Assembly (NCBI GenBank): GCA_030762175.1
Contig: JAUJEO010000019.1
Span: 440,001-504,000 of the forward strand
Direction: 5' to 3'
DNA from: Metallyticus violacea
Lineage: Eukaryota; Arthropoda; Insecta; Mantodea; Metallyticidae
DNA: 64,000 nucleotides
The notes below the pieces were generated by a model. That model was not told the origin of the DNA. It saw only the letters and a list, made by a program, of their open reading frames with translations, and made no database searches. Positions 63,346 through 64,000 of this stretch are shown one piece after another (within the stretch, counting starts at the first letter, position 1; each line of letters opens with the position of its first letter). Both the position numbers and the translations under genes were made by a program.

Positions 63346-64000
63346 GTATGTATACATTTTTGGCACTCTCTATATACATTGATTTTTTTTCTCTCCCATT
63401 TTCATTGTCTAGTAAGTATGATCTATGGAGTTTTAAAGATTTTTTTTTCTAAAAATCGTTTCATGGGTACAATAACACACAATAGCTTACATTCCTTCGG
63501 AATTCGTTAAAACACAGCTGTATGATCTGTTTGTTTCTTATGTATTATCATTTTGCATCTATTGGTTTATTAATAATCAGTTTCTATTTTATTATATTAA
63601 TTTTATTTGTAATAACTAGAGCTTTGATTTATGGCAAAATGCATTATGTTTAATTAGTGACCCTCATTTTAGCTCATAGTAAATCATTATTCAAAACATA
63701 TGGAATTTTACCATTAGCTTGCGAGTACATTCTAGCTGCACTTTTCATTGTAGTAGACAACTCAGAAGTGTTCTTTAAAAACTCAGATATACATTAAAAA
63801 AAGCATACATTGGCAGAACTTACAATGACCAGTAACAAGTTGCAGGTATACAAAAAGTTTGTACTACAATGGTAGGTATAGTATTATTTAATTCACTTCC
63901 ATTATCTATAAAGGGACTGCATACTAATAAAAATTAGTTCAGATTAGTATTAAAAAGATACTTTATCACTCGAATCTTCTATAAGAGGAGGGTTTCATAC

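Overview
This is an AT-rich eukaryotic nuclear window, most likely from an arthropod with a large, repeat-dense genome. A chelicerate is possible, but the sequence alone does not prove it. The evidence is split genes with GT-AG introns, a secreted peritrophin/sushi/VWA protein, several tRNA-derived SINE families, many mariner-type relics and abundant Penelope-like elements (PLEs).

There are two host genes in convergent orientation. On the + strand, from the left edge to 26435, lie the last five coding exons of NDUFS2, the 49-kDa core subunit of mitochondrial complex I; its 5' part is outside the window. On the - strand, 57765 down to 31456, is a complete eight-exon gene. I reconstructed it by matching splice sites and phases. 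It encodes a 352-residue secreted protein: signal peptide, chitin-binding type-2 domain, one sushi domain and a VWA domain with a full MIDAS. The two stop codons are about 5 kb apart. From 57.8 kb to the right edge I see no host gene, only repeats and decayed transposons.

Most of the rest is intronic transposon DNA. The NDUFS2 introns hold PLEs at every stage of decay. At 12930-16677 is a near-pristine PLE with an uninterrupted 817-codon ORF (reverse transcriptase plus GIY-YIG endonuclease), an inverted partial copy, and 11-13 bp target-site duplications. It sits inside the relic of a different PLE lineage. Smaller PLE insertions with recognisable 11-14 bp duplications lie at 113-2438, 3540-4317 (inside a mariner relic), 10422-10737, 20410-21459, 20593-20897 (inside the previous one), 22512-22558, 24915-25656 and 38010-38295.

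The most interesting pattern is that PLE 3' regions repeatedly carry a compact hammerhead-ribozyme-like core (CTGANGA, short stem II, GAAAC, two bases, GTH or NUH). It is often present twice in head-to-head palindromes. One outer boundary of many insertions is a copy of the element's own leader. PLE-encoded hammerheads are established; the palindromic mini-elements, the leader-tagged boundary and the overlap of the ribozyme with the ORF stop codon are the points worth following up.

Other mobile DNA includes a mariner bounded by TIRs (7461-8697), further mariner/Tc1/pogo/DDE relics, three tRNA-derived SINE families (one copy nested in another), two LINE-like relics, a 990-bp transposon with long TIRs and an internal deletion (55829-56818), and a large inverted repeat at 62.3-63.3 kb.
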